Shown here: piece after piece, positions 27,220 through 41,859 of the stretch | Layout of the letters: every line of letters starts with the position of its first letter | How positions within the stretch are numbered: position 1 is the first letter of the stretch | NCBI GenBank assembly: GCA_963921935.1 | Contig: OY998180.1 | Span: forward strand, 124,001 to 188,000 | Length of the DNA: 64,000 nucleotides | DNA from: Galeruca laticollis | Lineage: Eukaryota; Arthropoda; Insecta; Coleoptera; Chrysomelidae | Reading direction: 5' to 3' | Position numbers and translations under genes: made by a program | Notes under the pieces: generated by a model | Database searches by the model: none | Told to the model about the DNA's origin: nothing | Seen by the model: only the letters and a program-made list of their open reading frames with translations

Positions 27220-27775
27220 TGTTGAAACCACAAACGGTCAATAACTTGTTATTTTTCACGTATTGTATTCAGAACACATCCAAACAATTATTTTAATTAA
27301 AATTAAATAGGCTGGGCTTGTTTCTACGCAACTTGTTCTAGATATGTAAATAAAAAAAATGTCAGTGTCACTGTCAAACAATTTTTCCAACCAAAGCGGT
27401 CTCCCAGTTAAGACCTAAATGTTCAAGTATTTACAGAAAGTAATACATTTCATCCTTCCTGCATAAGTGCATTTCTTTATATAAAGTTAAAAGTTAAAGA
27501 TAAGTTATTTTTATAGTGTTTATAGTGTTTTGGAAACTAAAAGGAGAAAAAAGTAAGATTATTCTTTATTCTTAGATCTAACTGAAAGGCTTGTCCCAAT
27601 TTATTGTTTCAACTATATATATTTCTGATGTCAGTTGTAGTTTATTAAATATTACTGGATTGTTAACGAGATTGCAGTGTATTTATTTTTGCCCAGAACC
27701 GGCTACTACGGAGACGCAGTCCGCTAATCGAAGGCGAATTTAACCAAACTGTGTTATGGTAAAACGGCCGTAACA
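27220..27775 (+). mobile_element. Solo LTR 1 (556 bp) with 5-bp target duplication
   Basis: Non-satellite insert that begins TGTTGAAACC and ends GGCCGTAACA (TG...CA ends). It is flanked by direct repeats CAAAT at 27,215-27,219 and 27,776-27,780. Removing it and one CAAAT restores the satellite site CGATTCAAATATATTTTCG seen empty at 25,490, 29,970 and 50,697. Features typical of an LTR are size, terminal dinucleotides and 5-bp duplication. There is a TATATAA box at 27,478-27,484 and a possible ATTAAA poly(A) signal near 27,644. The TATA box sits in the palindrome CTTTATATAAAG, so plus orientation rests only on ATTAAA. No internal retroelement domain is present, so the superfamily cannot be assigned. 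Confidence 0.85.
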
Positions 27776-28074
27776 CAAATATATTTTCGATAAGTTTGAT
27801 GATGAAACAACTTTTCCTAGTCAGTAAAAAAAAATGTGAGAAACTAATGAAAACGAGTTGGTGGGGTGAATTTCACTCTATTAGAAAAATGTTAAAGAAA
27901 CGGGTCCACCACACAACAATTCATTCTAATATATTTTCTATTAGTTTGATAATGAAACAACTTTCCCTATGCAGTTAAAAGAATTAAATGTAAGATAGTA
28001 ATGGAAACTAACGAACGGGGGAAATTCATCCTCTTAAAAAGTCTTAAGGGAATGTGACTACCTCACAACTATTC

Positions 28075-31000
28075 TATATCGATTTTTATATATTCTCCCC
28101 AAATATGACGAGGAATCAACTTTTCCGAGGTAGTTAAAAAAATTAAATGTTGAGATATTAACGAAAACGAGTAGGTGGGTGAATTTCACCCTCATAGAAA
28201 ATTTTTAAGAGAATGTGACTACTCCACAACGATTCTATATCGATTCTTATAAAATTTCCCCAAATATGATGATGCAACAACTTTTCACAGATAGTTAAAA
28301 AAATAAAATGTTAAGATATTAACGAAAACGAGTAGGTGGGGTGAATTTCACCCTCTTATAAAAATGTTAAAGGGACGGGACCACCACACAACAATTCTAT
28401 ATCGATTCTAATATATTTTCTAAAAGTTTGATGATGAAACAACTTTCCCTAGGCAGTTAAAAAAATTAAATGTAAGATAGTAATGAAAACGAACCCGCGG
28501 GGGGAAATTCACCCTCTAAGAAAATGTGACTAACATCACAACTATTCAATATCCATTTTTATATATTCTCCCCAAATATGACGATGAATCAACAATTCCG
28601 AGATAGTTAAAAGAATTAAATGTTGTAATATCAACGAAAACGAGTAGATGGGGTGAATTTCACCCTATTAGAAAAATCTTAAAGGAATGTGACCACCACA
28701 CAACAATTCTATATCGATTCTAATATGTTTTCTAGAAGTTTGATGATGAAACAACATTTCCCAGACAGTTAAAAAATAAAATGTGAGAAACTAATGAAAA
28801 CGAGTTGATGGGGATATTTTCACCCTCTTAGAAAATTCTTGAGGGTATGTGACTACTCCACAACGATTCTATATCGATTATTATAAATTATTCCCAAATA
28901 TGATGATGAAACAACTTTTCCTAGATAGTTATAAATATAAAATGTTGAGATATTAACGAAAACGAGTAGGTGGGGTGAATTTCACCCTCATAGAAAAATG
29001 TTGAAGGGAGGGGACCACCACACAACAATTCTATATCGAGTCTAATATATTTTCTATAAGTTTGATGATGAAACAACTTTCCTTGGGCAGTTAAAAAAAT
29101 AAAATGTGAGATAGTAATGAAAACGAACCCGCGGGGGGAATTTACCCTCTAAGAAAATACTTAAGCGAATGTGACTACCTCACAACTATTCTATATCGAT
29201 TTTTATATATTTTCCCCAAATATGACGATGGAACAACTTTTCCTAGGTAGTTAGAAAAATTAAATGTTAATATATTAACGAAAACGAGTAAGTGTGGTGA
29301 ATTCCACCCCCTTAGAGAAATCTTAAAGGAACGTGACCACCACACAACAATTCTATATCGATTCTAATATGTTTTCTAGAAGTTTGATGATGAAACAACA
29401 CTTCCCAGACAGTTAAAAAAATAAAATTTGAGAAACTAATGAAAATGAGTTGATAGGGCGAATTTCACCCTCTTAGAAAAATGTTAAAGGAATGTTTCCA
29501 CCACACTTCTATTCTATATCGATTCTAATATATTTTCTCAAAATATGATGATGAAAAAACTTTTCCTAGAGAGTTAAAAAAATAAAATGCCAGTAAGTCA
29601 TGCAAACGAATAGGCGGGGTGAATTTCATCCTATTAGAGAAATGTTAAAGGAATGTTGCCACCAAACAACTATTCTATATCAATTCTGAAATATTTTCTG
29701 CAAGTTTGATGAGGAAACAGCTGTTGCTTGACAGTTAAAAAAATAAATGTAAGGTAATAATGAAAACGAGTGCTAGGGGTAAATTTAACTCTCTTAGATA
29801 ATTCTTAAAGGAATTACAGGAATCAAATATATTTTCCGCAAATATGATGTAACTACTTTCACTAGACAGTTACAAAAATAAAATGTCAAGATACTAACGA
29901 AAACGAGTAGGTGGGGTGAATTACACCCTCTTAGAAGGAACGTGACCACCACATAACAATTGTATATCGATTCAAATATATTTTCGATAAGTTTGATGAT
30001 GAAACAACTTTACCTAGTCAGTAAAAAAAATAAAATGTGAGAAACTAATGAAAACGAGTTGGTGGGGTGACTTTCACTCTCTTAGAAAAATGTTAAAGGA
30101 ACGGGACCACCACACAACAATTCAATATCGATTCTAATATATGTTCTATAAGTTTGATGATGAAACAACTTTCCCTAGGCAGTTAAAAAAATTAAATGTA
30201 AGATAGTAATGGAAACGAACCCGCGGGATTCACCCTCTAAGAAAATTTCTTAAGCGAATGTGACTACCTCACAACTATTTATATCGATTTTTATATATTC
30301 TCCCCTAATATCACGATGAATCAACTTTTCCGAGATAGTTAAAAAAATTAAATGTTGAGATATTAACGAAAACGAGTAAGTGGGGTGAATTTCACCCTCG
30401 TAGAAAAATCTTAAAGGAACGTGACCACCAAACAACTATTCTATATCAATTCTGAAATATTTTCTGCAAGTTTGATGAGGAAACAGCTGTTGCTTGACAG
30501 TTAAAAAAATAAATGTAAGGTAATAATGAAAACGAGTGCTAGGGGTAAATTTAACTCTCTTAGATAATTCTTAAAGGAATTACAGGAATCAAATATATTT
30601 TCCGCAAATATGATGTAACTACTTTCACTAGACAGTTACAAAAATAAAATGTCAAGATACTAACGAAAACGAGTAGGTGGGGTGAATTACACCCTCTTAG
30701 AAGGAACGTGACCACCACATAACAATTGTATATCGATTCAAATATATTTTCGATAAGTTTGATGATGAAACAACTTTACCTAGTCAGTAAAAAAAATAAA
30801 ATGTGAGAAACTAATGAAAACGAGTTGGTGGGGTGACTTTCACTCTCTTAGAAAAATGTTAAAGGAACGGGACCACCACACAACAATTCAATATCGATTC
30901 TAATATATGTTCTATAAGTTTGATGATGAAACAACTTTCCCTAGGCAGTTAAAAAAATTAAATGTAAGATAGTAATGGAAACGAACCCGCGGGATTCACC

Positions 31001-31679
31001 CTCTAAGAAAATTTCTTAAGCGAATGTGACTACCTCACAACTATTTATATCGATTTTTATATATTCTCCCCTAATATCACGATGAATCAACTTTTCCGAG
31101 ATAGTTAAAAAAATTAAATGTTGAGATATTAACGAAAACGAGTAAGTGGGGTGAATTTCACCCTCGTAGAAAAATCTTAAAGGAACGTGACCACCACACA
31201 ACAATTCTATATCGATTCTAATATGTTTTCTAGGAGTTTGATGATGAAACAACTTTTCCCAGACAGTTGAAAAAATTAAATGTGAGAAACTAATGGAAAC
31301 GCGTTGGTGGGGCGAATTTCACCCCCATAGAAAATTCTTAAGGGAATGTGACTACTCCACAACGATTCTTATAAAATTTCCCCAAAGATGATAATGCAAC
31401 AACTTTTCCCAGATAGTTAAAAAAATAAAGTGTTAACATATTAACGAAAACGAGTAGGTGGGGTGAATTTCACCTTCTTATAAAAATGTTAAAGGGAGGG
31501 GACCACCACAAAACAATTCTATATCGATTCTAATATGTTTTCTAAAAGTTTGATGACGAAACAACTTTTCCTAGGCAGTTAAAAAATTAAATGTAAGATA
31601 GTAATGAAAACGAACCCGCGGGGGGAAATTCACCCTGTAAGAAAATTCTTAAGCGAATGTGACTACCTCACAACTATTC
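28075..31679 (+). repeat. 3,605-bp duplication in HOR1, left copy
   Basis: Matches 31,680-35,284 at an offset of 3,605. The edges lie in a stretch shared by two monomers (CTACCTCACAACTATTCTAT), so they are uncertain by some tens of bases. One difference seen: TTTTCCTAGGTAG near 29,238 against TTTTCCGAGGTAG in the right copy. Confidence 0.82.
29661..31192 (+). repeat. 766-bp tandem duplication, pair 1
   Basis: ACCAAACAACTATTC occurs at 29,661 and 30,427. The novel junction at 30,427 joins GAACGTGACCACCA to AACAACTATTC. At the end of the second copy (31,193) the same text continues as ACCACACAACAATTC. The shared GCCACCA/GACCACCA text at the break suggests exchange at short homology. Confidence 0.87.
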
Positions 31680-34600
31680 TATATCGATTTTTATATATTC
31701 TCCCCAAATATGACGAGGAATCAACTTTTCCGAGGTAGTTAAAAAAATTAAATGTTGAGATATTAACGAAAACGAGTAGGTGGGTGAATTTCACCCTCAT
31801 AGAAAATTTTTAAGAGAATGTGACTACTCCACAACGATTCTATATCGATTCTTATAAAATTTCCCCAAATATGATGATGCAACAACTTTTCACAGATAGT
31901 TAAAAAAATAAAATGTTAAGATATTAACGAAAACGAGTAGGTGGGGTGAATTTCACCCTCTTATAAAAATGTTAAAGGGACGGGACCACCACACAACAAT
32001 TCTATATCGATTCTAATATATTTTCTAAAAGTTTGATGATGAAACAACTTTCCCTAGGCAGTTAAAAAAATTAAATGTAAGATAGTAATGAAAACGAACC
32101 CGCGGGGGGAAATTCACCCTCTAAGAAAATGTGACTAACATCACAACTATTCAATATCCATTTTTATATATTCTCCCCAAATATGACGATGAATCAACAA
32201 TTCCGAGATAGTTAAAAGAATTAAATGTTGTAATATCAACGAAAACGAGTAGATGGGGTGAATTTCACCCTATTAGAAAAATCTTAAAGGAATGTGACCA
32301 CCACACAACAATTCTATATCGATTCTAATATGTTTTCTAGAAGTTTGATGATGAAACAACATTTCCCAGACAGTTAAAAAATAAAATGTGAGAAACTAAT
32401 GAAAACGAGTTGATGGGGATATTTTCACCCTCTTAGAAAATTCTTGAGGGTATGTGACTACTCCACAACGATTCTATATCGATTATTATAAATTATTCCC
32501 AAATATGATGATGAAACAACTTTTCCTAGATAGTTATAAATATAAAATGTTGAGATATTAACGAAAACGAGTAGGTGGGGTGAATTTCACCCTCATAGAA
32601 AAATGTTGAAGGGAGGGGACCACCACACAACAATTCTATATCGAGTCTAATATATTTTCTATAAGTTTGATGATGAAACAACTTTCCTTGGGCAGTTAAA
32701 AAAATAAAATGTGAGATAGTAATGAAAACGAACCCGCGGGGGGAATTTACCCTCTAAGAAAATACTTAAGCGAATGTGACTACCTCACAACTATTCTATA
32801 TCGATTTTTATATATTTTCCCCAAATATGACGATGGAACAACTTTTCCGAGGTAGTTAGAAAAATTAAATGTTAATATATTAACGAAAACGAGTAAGTGT
32901 GGTGAATTCCACCCCCTTAGAGAAATCTTAAAGGAACGTGACCACCACACAACAATTCTATATCGATTCTAATATGTTTTCTAGAAGTTTGATGATGAAA
33001 CAACACTTCCCAGACAGTTAAAAAAATAAAATTTGAGAAACTAATGAAAATGAGTTGATAGGGCGAATTTCACCCTCTTAGAAAAATGTTAAAGGAATGT
33101 TTCCACCACACTTCTATTCTATATCGATTCTAATATATTTTCTCAAAATATGATGATGAAAAAACTTTTCCTAGAGAGTTAAAAAAATAAAATGCCAGTA
33201 AGTCATGCAAACGAATAGGCGGGGTGAATTTCATCCTATTAGAGAAATGTTAAAGGAATGTTGCCACCAAACAACTATTCTATATCAATTCTGAAATATT
33301 TTCTGCAAGTTTGATGAGGAAACAGCTGTTGCTTGACAGTTAAAAAAATAAATGTAAGGTAATAATGAAAACGAGTGCTAGGGGTAAATTTAACTCTCTT
33401 AGATAATTCTTAAAGGAATTACAGGAATCAAATATATTTTCCGCAAATATGATGTAACTACTTTCACTAGACAGTTACAAAAATAAAATGTCAAGATACT
33501 AACGAAAACGAGTAGGTGGGGTGAATTACACCCTCTTAGAAGGAACGTGACCACCACATAACAATTGTATATCGATTCAAATATATTTTCGATAAGTTTG
33601 ATGATGAAACAACTTTACCTAGTCAGTAAAAAAAATAAAATGTGAGAAACTAATGAAAACGAGTTGGTGGGGTGACTTTCACTCTCTTAGAAAAATGTTA
33701 AAGGAACGGGACCACCACACAACAATTCAATATCGATTCTAATATATGTTCTATAAGTTTGATGATGAAACAACTTTCCCTAGGCAGTTAAAAAAATTAA
33801 ATGTAAGATAGTAATGGAAACGAACCCGCGGGATTCACCCTCTAAGAAAATTTCTTAAGCGAATGTGACTACCTCACAACTATTTATATCGATTTTTATA
33901 TATTCTCCCCTAATATCACGATGAATCAACTTTTCCGAGATAGTTAAAAAAATTAAATGTTGAGATATTAACGAAAACGAGTAAGTGGGGTGAATTTCAC
34001 CCTCGTAGAAAAATCTTAAAGGAACGTGACCACCAAACAACTATTCTATATCAATTCTGAAATATTTTCTGCAAGTTTGATGAGGAAACAGCTGTTGCTT
34101 GACAGTTAAAAAAATAAATGTAAGGTAATAATGAAAACGAGTGCTAGGGGTAAATTTAACTCTCTTAGATAATTCTTAAAGGAATTACAGGAATCAAATA
34201 TATTTTCCGCAAATATGATGTAACTACTTTCACTAGACAGTTACAAAAATAAAATGTCAAGATACTAACGAAAACGAGTAGGTGGGGTGAATTACACCCT
34301 CTTAGAAGGAACGTGACCACCACATAACAATTGTATATCGATTCAAATATATTTTCGATAAGTTTGATGATGAAACAACTTTACCTAGTCAGTAAAAAAA
34401 ATAAAATGTGAGAAACTAATGAAAACGAGTTGGTGGGGTGACTTTCACTCTCTTAGAAAAATGTTAAAGGAACGGGACCACCACACAACAATTCAATATC
34501 GATTCTAATATATGTTCTATAAGTTTGATGATGAAACAACTTTCCCTAGGCAGTTAAAAAAATTAAATGTAAGATAGTAATGGAAACGAACCCGCGGGAT

Positions 34601-35284
34601 TCACCCTCTAAGAAAATTTCTTAAGCGAATGTGACTACCTCACAACTATTTATATCGATTTTTATATATTCTCCCCTAATATCACGATGAATCAACTTTT
34701 CCGAGATAGTTAAAAAAATTAAATGTTGAGATATTAACGAAAACGAGTAAGTGGGGTGAATTTCACCCTCGTAGAAAAATCTTAAAGGAACGTGACCACC
34801 ACACAACAATTCTATATCGATTCTAATATGTTTTCTAGGAGTTTGATGATGAAACAACTTTTCCCAGACAGTTGAAAAAATTAAATGTGAGAAACTAATG
34901 GAAACGCGTTGGTGGGGCGAATTTCACCCCCATAGAAAATTCTTAAGGGAATGTGACTACTCCACAACGATTCTTATAAAATTTCCCCAAAGATGATAAT
35001 GCAACAACTTTTCCCAGATAGTTAAAAAAATAAAGTGTTAACATATTAACGAAAACGAGTAGGTGGGGTGAATTTCACCTTCTTATAAAAATGTTAAAGG
35101 GAGGGGACCACCACAAAACAATTCTATATCGATTCTAATATGTTTTCTAAAAGTTTGATGACGAAACAACTTTTCCTAGGCAGTTAAAAAATTAAATGTA
35201 AGATAGTAATGAAAACGAACCCGCGGGGGGAAATTCACCCTGTAAGAAAATTCTTAAGCGAATGTGACTACCTCACAACTATTC
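31680..35284 (+). repeat. 3,605-bp duplication in HOR1, right copy
   Basis: Right partner of 28,075-31,679. At its right end the sequence continues into the normal pre-LTR tail (TATTTTTCCCAAATATGACG near 35,300). At the left junction it has the post-LTR variant (TATTCTCCCCAAATATGACG near 31,695). This shows which two monomers were joined by the exchange. Confidence 0.82.
33266..34797 (+). repeat. 766-bp tandem duplication, pair 2
   Basis: Junctions at 33,266 and 34,032, which is pair 1 shifted by 3,605 bp. It therefore came with the 3,605-bp duplication. Confidence 0.87.
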
Positions 35285-36070
35285 TATATCGATTTTTATA
35301 TATTTTTCCCAAATATGACGATGGAACAACTTTTCCGAGGTAGTTAAAAAAATTAAATGTTAAGATATTAACGAAAACGAGTAAGTGGGGTGAATTTCAC
35401 CCCCTTAGAGAAATCTTAAAGGAACGTGACCACCACACAACAATTCTATATCGATTCTAATATGTTTTCTAGAAGTTTGATGATGAAACAATACTTCCCA
35501 GACAGTTAAAAAAATAAAATTTGAGAAACTAATGAAAATGAGTTGATAGGGCGAATTTCACCCTCTTAGAAAAATGTTAAAGGAATGTTTCCACCACACT
35601 TCTATTCTATATCGATTCTAATATATTTTCTCAAAATATGATGATGAAAAAACTTTTCCTAGAGAGTTAAAAAAATAAAATGCCAGTAAGTCATGCAAAC
35701 GAATAGGCGGGGTGAATCTCATCCTATTAGAGAAATGTTAAAGGAATTTTGCCACCAAACAACTATTCTATATCAATTCTAAAATATTTTCTCCAAGTTT
35801 GATGAGGAAACAGCTGTTGCTTGACAGTTAAAAAAATAAATGTAAGGTAATAATGAAAACGAGTGCTAGGGGTGAATTTAACTCTCTTAGATAATTCTTA
35901 AAGGAATTATAGGAATCAAATATATTTTCCGCAAATATGATGTAACTACTTTCACTAGACAGTTATACAAATAAAATGTCAAGATACTAACGAAAACGAG
36001 TAGGTGGGGTGAATTACACCCTCTTAGAAGGAACGTGACCACCACATAACAATTGTATATCGATTCAAAT

Positions 36071-36625
36071 TGTTGAAACCACAAACGGTCAATAATTTGT
36101 TATTTTTCACGTATTGTATTCAGAACACATCCAAACAATTATTTTAATTAAAATTAAATAGGCTGGGCTTGTTTCTACGCAACTTGTTCTAGATATGTAA
36201 ATAAAAAAATGTCAGTGTCACTGTCAAACAATTTTTCCAACCAAAGCGGTCTCCCAGTTAAGACCTAAATGTTCAAGTATTTACAGAAAGTAATACATTT
36301 CATCCTTCCTGCATAAGTGCATTTCTTTATATAAAGTTAAAAGTTAAAGATAAGTTATTTTTATAGTGTTTATAGTGTTTTGGAAACTAAAAGGAGAAAA
36401 AAGTAAGATTATTCTTTATTCTTAGATCTAACTGAAAGGCTTGTCCCAATTTATTGTTTCAACTATATATATTTCTGATGTCAGTTGTAGTTTATTAAAT
36501 ATTACTGGATTGTTAACGAGATTGCAGTGTATTTATTTTTGCCCAGAACCGGCTACTACGGAGACGCAGTCCGCTAATCGAAGGCGAATTTAACCAAACT
36601 GTGTTATGGTAAAACGGCCGTAACA
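36071..36625 (+). mobile_element. Solo LTR 2 (555 bp)
   Basis: Copy of LTR1 in the same satellite position with the same CAAAT duplications (36,066-36,070 and 36,626-36,630). It differs by one A fewer in an A-run near 36,205 and by AATAATTTG against AATAACTTG near the 5' end. Same site and same flanks show it was copied with the HOR and did not insert independently. Confidence 0.85.
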
Positions 36626-38510
36626 CAAATATATTTTCGATAAGTTTGATGATGAAACAACTTTTCCTAGTCAGTAAAAAAAAATGTGAGAAACTAATGA
36701 AAACGAGTTGGTGGGGTGAATTTCACTCTATTAGAAAAATGTTAAAGAAACGGGTCCACCACACAACAATTCATTCTAATATATTTTCTATTAGTTTGAT
36801 AATGAAACAACTTTCCCTATGCAGTTAAAAGAATTAAATGTAAGATAGTAATGGAAACTAACGAACGGGGGAAATTCATCCTCTTAAAAAGTCTTAAGGG
36901 AATGTGACTACCTCACAACTATTCTATATCGATTCTTATATATTCTCCCCAAATATGACGAGGAATCAACTTTTCCGAGGTAGTTAAAAAAATTAAATGT
37001 TGAGATATTAACGAAAACGAGTAGGTGGGTGAATTTCACCCTCATAGAAAATTTTTAAGAGAATGTGACTACTCCACAACGATTCTATATCGATTCTTAT
37101 AAAATTTCCCCAAATATGATGATGCAACAACTTTTCACAGATAGTTAAAAAAATAAAATGTTAAGATATTAACGAAAACGAGTAGGTGGGGTGAATTTCA
37201 CCCTCTTATAAAAATGTTAAAGGGACGGGACCACCACACAACAATTCTATATCGATTCTAATATATTTTCTAAAAGTTTGATGATGAAACAACTTTCCCT
37301 AGGCAGTTAAAAAAATTAAATGTAAGATAGTAATGAAAACGAACCCGCGGGGGGAAATTCACCCTCTAAGAAAATGTGACTAACATCACAACTATTCAAT
37401 ATCCATTTTTATATATTCTCCCCAAATATGACGATGAATCAACAATTCCGAGATAGTTAAAAGAATTAAATGTTGTAATATCAACGAAAACGAGTAGATG
37501 GGGTGAATTTCACCCTATTAGAAAAATCTTAAAGGAATGTGACCACCACACAACAATTCTATATCGATTCTAATATGTTTTCTAGAAGTTTGATGATGAA
37601 ACAACATTTCCCAGACAGTTAAAAAATAAAATGTGAGAAACTAATGAAAACGAGTTGATGGGGATATTTTCACCCTCTTAGAAAATTCTTGAGGGTATGT
37701 GACTACTCCACAACGATTCTATATCGATTATTATAAATTATTCCCAAATATGATGATGAAACAACTTTTCCTAGATAGTTATAAATATAAAATGTTGAGA
37801 TATTAACGAAAACGAGTAGGTGGGGTGAATTTCACCCTCATAGAAAAATGTTGAAGGGAGGGGACCACCACACAACAATTCTATATCGAGTCTAATATAT
37901 TTTCTATAAGTTTGATGATGAAACAACTTTCCTTGGGCAGTTAAAAAAATAAAATGTGAGATAGTAATGAAAACGAACCCGCGGGGGAAATTTACCCTCT
38001 AAGAAAATACTTAAGCGAATGTGACTACCTCACAACTATTCTATATCGATTTTTATATATTTTCCCCAAATATGACGATGGAACAACTTTTCCGAGGTAG
38101 TTAGAAAAATTAAATGTTAATATATTAACGAAAACGAGTAAGTGTGGTGAATTCCACCCCCTTAGAGAAATCTTAAAGGAACGTGACCACCACACAACAA
38201 TTCTATATCGATTCTAATATGTTTTCTAGAAGTTTGATGATGAAACAACACTTCCCAGACAGTTAAAAAAATAAAATTTGAGAAACTAATGAAAATGAGT
38301 TGATAGGGCGAATTTCACCCTCTTAGAAAAATGTTAAAGGAATGTTTCCACCACACTTCTATTCTATATCGATTCTAATATATTTTCTCAAAATATGATG
38401 ATGAAAAAACTTTTCCTAGAGAGTTAAAAAAATAAAATGCCAGTAAGTCATGCAAACGAATAGGCGGGGTGAATTTCATCCTATTAGAGAAATGTTAAAG
38501 GAATGTTGCC

Positions 38511-40042
38511 ACCAAACAACTATTCTATATCAATTCTGAAATATTTTCTGCAAGTTTGATGAGGAAACAGCTGTTGCTTGACAGTTAAAAAAATAAATGT
38601 AAGGTAATAATGAAAACGAGTGCTAGGGGTAAATTTAACTCTCTTAGATAATTCTTAAAGGAATTACAGGAATCAAATATATTTTCCGCAAATATGATGT
38701 AACTACTTTCACTAGACAGTTACAAAAATAAAATGTCAAGATACTAACGAAAACGAGTAGGTGGGGTGAATTACACCCTCTTAGAAGGAACGTGACCACC
38801 ACATAACAATTGTATATCGATTCAAATATATTTTCGATAAGTTTGATGATGAAACAACTTTACCTAGTCAGTAAAAAAAATAAAATGTGAGAAACTAATG
38901 AAAACGAGTTGGTGGGGTGACTTTCACTCTCTTAGAAAAATGTTAAAGGAACGGGACCACCACACAACAATTCAATATCGATTCTAATATATGTTCTATA
39001 AGTTTGATGATGAAACAACTTTCCCTAGGCAGTTAAAAAAATTAAATGTAAGATAGTAATGGAAACGAACCCGCGGGATTCACCCTCTAAGAAAATTTCT
39101 TAAGCGAATGTGACTACCTCACAACTATTTATATCGATTTTTATATATTCTCCCCTAATATCACGATGAATCAACTTTTCCGAGATAGTTAAAAAAATTA
39201 AATGTTGAGATATTAACGAAAACGAGTAAGTGGGGTGAATTTCACCCTCGTAGAAAAATCTTAAAGGAACGTGACCACCAAACAACTATTCTATATCAAT
39301 TCTGAAATATTTTCTGCAAGTTTGATGAGGAAACAGCTGTTGCTTGACAGTTAAAAAAATAAATGTAAGGTAATAATGAAAACGAGTGCTAGGGGTAAAT
39401 TTAACTCTCTTAGATAATTCTTAAAGGAATTACAGGAATCAAATATATTTTCCGCAAATATGATGTAACTACTTTCACTAGACAGTTACAAAAATAAAAT
39501 GTCAAGATACTAACGAAAACGAGTAGGTGGGGTGAATTACACCCTCTTAGAAGGAACGTGACCACCACATAACAATTGTATATCGATTCAAATATATTTT
39601 CGATAAGTTTGATGATGAAACAACTTTACCTAGTCAGTAAAAAAAATAAAATGTGAGAAACTAATGAAAACGAGTTGGTGGGGTGACTTTCACTCTCTTA
39701 GAAAAATGTTAAAGGAACGGGACCACCACACAACAATTCAATATCGATTCTAATATATGTTCTATAAGTTTGATGATGAAACAACTTTCCCTAGGCAGTT
39801 AAAAAAATTAAATGTAAGATAGTAATGGAAACGAACCCGCGGGATTCACCCTCTAAGAAAATTTCTTAAGCGAATGTGACTACCTCACAACTATTTATAT
39901 CGATTTTTATATATTCTCCCCTAATATCACGATGAATCAACTTTTCCGAGATAGTTAAAAAAATTAAATGTTGAGATATTAACGAAAACGAGTAAGTGGG
40001 GTGAATTTCACCCTCGTAGAAAAATCTTAAAGGAACGTGACC
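38511..40042 (+). repeat. 766-bp tandem duplication, pair 3
   Basis: Junctions at 38,511 and 39,277 inside HOR2. Same breakpoint as pairs 1 and 2. Confidence 0.87.
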
Positions 40043-41304
40043 ACCACACAACAATTCTATATCGATTCTAATATGTTTTCTAGGAGTTTGATGATGAAAC
40101 AACTTTTCCCAGACAGTTGAAAAAATTAAATGTGAGAAACTAATGAAAACGCGTTGGTGGGGCGAATTTCACCCCCATAGAAAATTCTTAAGGGAATGTG
40201 ACTACTCCACAACGATTCTTATAAAATTTCCCCAAAGATGATAATGCAACAACTTTTCCCAGATAGTTAAAAAAATAAAGTGTTAACATATTAACGAAAA
40301 CGAGTAGGTGGGGTGAATTTCACCTTCTTATAAAAATGTTAAAGGGAGGGGACCACCACAAAACAATTCTATATCGATTCTAATATGTTTTCTAAAAGTT
40401 TGATGACGAAACAACTTTTCCTAGGCAGTTAAAAAATTAAATGTAAGATAGTAATGAAAACGAACCCGCGGGGGGAAATTCACCCTGTAAGAAAATTCTT
40501 AAGCGAATGTGACTACCTCACAACTATTCTATATCGATTTTTATATATTTTTCCCAAATATGACGATGGAACAACTTTTCCGAGGTAGTTAAAAAAATTA
40601 AATGTTAAGATATTAACGAAAACGAGTAAGTGGGGTGAATTTCACCCCCTTAGAGAAATCTTAAAGGAACGTGACCACCACACAACAATTCTAATATGTT
40701 TTCTAGAAGTTTGATGATGAAACAATACTTCCCAGACAGTTAAAAAAATAAAATTTGAGAAACTAATGAAAATGAGTTGATAGGGCGAATTTCACCCTCT
40801 TAGAAAAATGTTAAAGGAATGTTTCCACCACACTTCTATTCTATATCGATTCTAATATATTTTCTCAAAATATGATGATGAAAAAACTTTTCCTAGAGAG
40901 TTAAAAAAATAAAATGCCAGTAAGTCATGCAAACGAATAGGCGGGGTGAATCTCATCCTATTAGAGAAATGTTAAAGGAATTTTGCCACCAAACAACTAT
41001 TCTATATCAATTCTAAAATATTTTCTCCAAGTTTGATGAGGAAACAGCTGTTGCTTGACAGTTAAAAAAATAAATGTAAGGTAATAATGAAAACGAGTGC
41101 TAGGGGTGAATTTAACTCTCTTAGATAATTCTTAAAGGAATTATAGGAATCAAATATATTTTCCGCAAATATGATGTAACTACTTTCACTAGACAGTTAT
41201 ACAAATAAAATGTCAAGATACTAACGAAAACGAGTAGGTGGGGTGAATTACACCCTCTTAGAAGGAACGTGACCACCACATAACAATTGTATATCGATTC
41301 AAAT

Positions 41305-41859
41305 TGTTGAAACCACAAACGGTCAATAATTTGTTATTTTTCACGTATTGTATTCAGAACACATCCAAACAATTATTTTAATTAAAATTAAATAGGCTGG
41401 GCTTGTTTCTACGCAACTTGTTCTAGATATGTAAATAAAAAAATGTCAGTGTCACTGTCAAACAATTTTTCCAACCAAAGCGGTCTCCCAGTTAAGACCT
41501 AAATGTTCAAGTATTTACAGAAAGTAATACATTTCATCCTTCCTGCATAAGTGCATTTCTTTATATAAAGTTAAAAGTTAAAGATAAGTTATTTTTATAG
41601 TGTTTATAGTGTTTTGGAAACTAAAAGGAGAAAAAAGTAAGATTATTCTTTATTCTTAGATCTAACTGAAAGGCTTGTCCCAATTTATTGTTTCAACTAT
41701 ATATATTTCTGATGTCAGTTGTAGTTTATTAAATATTACTGGATTGTTAACGAGATTGCAGTGTATTTATTTTTGCCCAGAACCGGCTACTACGGAGACG
41801 CAGTCCGCTAATCGAAGGCGAATTTAACCAAACTGTGTTATGGTAAAACGGCCGTAACA
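41305..41859 (+). mobile_element. Solo LTR 3 (555 bp)
   Basis: Same insert, ends and CAAAT flanks (41,300-41,304 and 41,860-41,864). It carries the AATAATTTG variant of LTR2, which places LTR2 and LTR3 closest to each other. Confidence 0.85.

Larger units (their letters stand above)
27220..36070 (+). repeat. Array B HOR1, LTR to LTR (8,851 bp, internally duplicated)
   Basis: LTR1 to LTR2 spacing is 8,851 bp against 5,234 and 5,245 bp for the next units. The excess is a tandem duplication of 3,605 bp (28,107 to 31,712 for GACGAGGAATCAAC; 30,427 to 34,032 for the 766-bp junction). Each 3,605-bp copy also holds the 766-bp duplication. Confidence 0.88.
36071..41304 (+). repeat. Array B HOR2 (5,234 bp)
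   Basis: LTR2 to LTR3. It is 11 bp shorter than HOR3, explained by loss of TATATCGATTC near 40,690, where AACAATTCTAATATG replaces the longer text kept at 45,919. Confidence 0.9.

Noticed and set aside
27220..27775. The LTR insert as a unique gene-bearing spacer
   Set aside because: TG...CA ends, CAAAT duplications and the empty paralogue at 50,697 show it is an insertion. It has no long open frame.
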